From Augochlora pura (lineage: Eukaryota > Arthropoda > Insecta > Hymenoptera > Halictidae): 64,000 bases of DNA. Location of the stretch: the NCBI RefSeq assembly GCF_028453695.1, contig NC_135777.1, forward strand, positions 21,228,796-21,292,795. Reading direction: 5' to 3'. Positions 62,189 through 64,000 of the stretch are shown here, one piece after another. A model generated the notes under the pieces. That model was not told the origin of the DNA. It was given only the letters and a program-made list of their open reading frames with translations, and ran no database searches. The translations under genes were made by a program, and so were the position numbers. Positions within the stretch are counted from its first letter, which is position 1. Each line of letters begins with the position of its first letter.

Positions 62189-64000
62189 CTGCAAAAACAA
62201 GAAAATATTCATATATAATTTTGAATACGTTTGTTGCATATTGCTGACGTGATGCTGATTATAATATTATTATATAATTTCAATATATAAATTTCATTGT
62301 CATCATATAAATTACAGTATTCCAAATGACAAGGTCTATTAATATATTTAAATATAAAATAAGACCACAGTTATCAATTATATAGAAAAATGTTTTTTAA
62401 TTTCTACTTAAGTTTTTATTGAATTAAATAAAATTTGTATAGTATGATAACATTGTATAAAACAATGAACAAATATGTAGTTGGCCAAAAGTGCAAAAAT
62501 GTTTGTTTCATCAGCAATTCTTCTGATGATCTCTTCCTGGATAAATTGAGAAAACATTTGAAATATTTTTTATAAATCTATATTTAATAAATATTTAAAT
62601 GAATTTCACTTGTTTCCCTTCTTTCTCTTTTTAAGACATTTAAGTTATAAAATATAAAAAAAAAGGGAGATGCGAGGTTCAAACAAAGTTATCATACATC
62701 AAAACAATTCCACAAAAAAGATAGTTCCGATGTCCTAAAAAATATTTTTATCGGAAATAATGAAGGTTATTACAGAATGTAAGATATATAAAGCCGTTTC
62801 CTTGGCCTCTACTATAATATTATTTTTAGCTCCAAATTTAAACGGTATTAGGCACGAACGCAAGATAAGTCGAAATACAATGCGTGTCAAAATTTTCATA
62901 AATATCAAACGAGATGCGATAACGAAATTATTATTACCAACTATAAAAGAAATATTCCATTTGCTCGCTTAATGATATAAAACGAGAAAATGAATTACGA
63001 TATCTCCCCGTTTACTTATCAATTAGGATTCCTTATTGGTAACATCGACATTAATATTTGCATAAATATAAATTAAATACAATTAAATACATGTCTCGTA
63101 AAATGTCCTACATGTTTTAAAGGAGTTATCATTGGATACAGACGATGACCCTAGATTCTCTATGTACAAATGACACGATAAACGAAACACACGAGGCGCT
63201 TTATTAGTATAAAATGAAATACATACATACGTGTGTGTATGTATAACGATAAGCAGATAACAGATAATACGGTGAAGCACAGTGACCGCGGACAAGATGC
63301 TGATTGAAAACGATAAAATGCAAATGAAAACGAAGAAGTGTTCTCGGTTCCTTCCTGAACGTGTGTCGCATTAAATTAACTTGCTTCGACCCGCGGCTCG
63401 GTCTCTTATAGCATGTTGCAGAACAAAAAAGAAACGGTTTATTTAGCTTAATCACGCTCGAATTCAATGTATCCGTGCCGTGGCAGTGTGTCCTTTTTTA
63501 ATATTTTACTCGTATAATCTGTACACGCGTGTACATATGAAATATATGTACCATAAGAGAAACGAAACATTTTTACAGAAGTGTCAGGCGTATGCTCCAC
63601 TTACGCATTGTTTTATGCGGAGAAAAACGATGGTCCAATGTAAATTGCACCTGTTTATATCACCGTAGCAACGATGGCTCGCGTCACATATGTACGCGAC
63701 GCGTGGTCGTCGATGTGCTAAAGCATTTAAAGCCTGTTAGTTGAAGTTGACACATGGAAATTACTCTTATAAGGAAAGCAAGATATTGTGCACGTTGCAA
63801 ATCGATTTTATGAAATTTTATGAAGCCGCAAAGAAAATATAAACGGAATAACGATAGTATGACAAAGAGAACTGTTTTAAAAAGGAACTACTGTAAATAT
63901 AATTAAAAATAAGACAAAAGACACAAATGAATTTATTTTTTTTTTACAATTTTCCAATTAAAGATTTGTCAAGAAATGTAATAAAATGTATAAAGAAATC
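62189..64000. other. SamDC intron (right end open)
   Basis: AT-rich DNA upstream of the exon encoding the SamDC cleavage site. The exon for residues 1 to about 65 (with Glu8/Glu11-type residues) was looked for on the minus strand and not found, so this interval is probably an intron continuing past the window. No other gene seen. Confidence 0.6.

Noticed and set aside
1..64000. CRISPR arrays, rRNA genes, bacterial operons, complete transposons
   Set aside because: None seen; the DNA is eukaryotic and the tandem arrays are micro- and minisatellites without spacers.

Overview
The window looks like nuclear DNA of a hymenopteran insect, most likely a bee. Three things suggest this: the gene set is insect, the introns are short (about 70-540 bp), AT-rich and GT-AG, and the genes sit in AT-rich DNA while a gene-poor stretch beside them is GC- and CpG-rich. 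That arrangement is known from the honeybee genome. The species cannot be named from this sequence alone. A run of 100 N (20845-20944) marks an assembly gap.

Layout. Positions 1-32,700 hold no protein-coding gene I can support. This is GC-heterogeneous DNA full of (CT)n/(GA)n arrays, other microsatellites, a 17-bp minisatellite, an 8-bp satellite, C/G homopolymers and two local direct duplications. It could be a very large intron or an intergenic regulatory landscape. A small GC-rich island at 32,702-32,786 may be an exon or a small ORF. Positions 32,790-38,144 are AT-rich and non-coding, resembling a long 3' UTR or spacer. From 38,145 to the right edge there is a dense cluster of genes, all rebuilt from the sequence with consistent splice phases.

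Gene cluster, left to right: TBC1D12/14-type Rab GAP (-), AUP1 (+), mitochondrial succinate-semialdehyde dehydrogenase (-), cyclophilin E/PPIE (+), DHRS4-type peroxisomal reductase (+), bublin BBLN (+), nucleoside hydrolase (-), ARPC2 of the Arp2/3 complex (+), TMIE-type mechanotransduction subunit (+), and S-adenosylmethionine decarboxylase SamDC/AMD1 (-, its 5' exons lie beyond the window). Three pairs are divergent (TBC1D/AUP1, SSADH/PPIE, nucleoside hydrolase/ARPC2) and probably share intergenic promoters. These are mostly housekeeping genes: membrane traffic and lipid droplets, GABA catabolism, splicing-linked isomerase, carbonyl reduction, nucleoside salvage, actin nucleation and polyamine synthesis.

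The most striking feature is at SamDC. Its TGA stop is followed, in the same frame and after only two codons, by an ATG-started open frame of 309 codons. Vertebrate AMD1 is known for rare stop-codon readthrough into an in-frame tail that stalls ribosomes. This may be an insect counterpart, or else a dicistronic message. Other points worth checking are a ~258-bp near-perfect palindrome in the nucleoside hydrolase/ARPC2 promoter region, and active-site substitutions in AUP1, SSADH and the nucleoside hydrolase.
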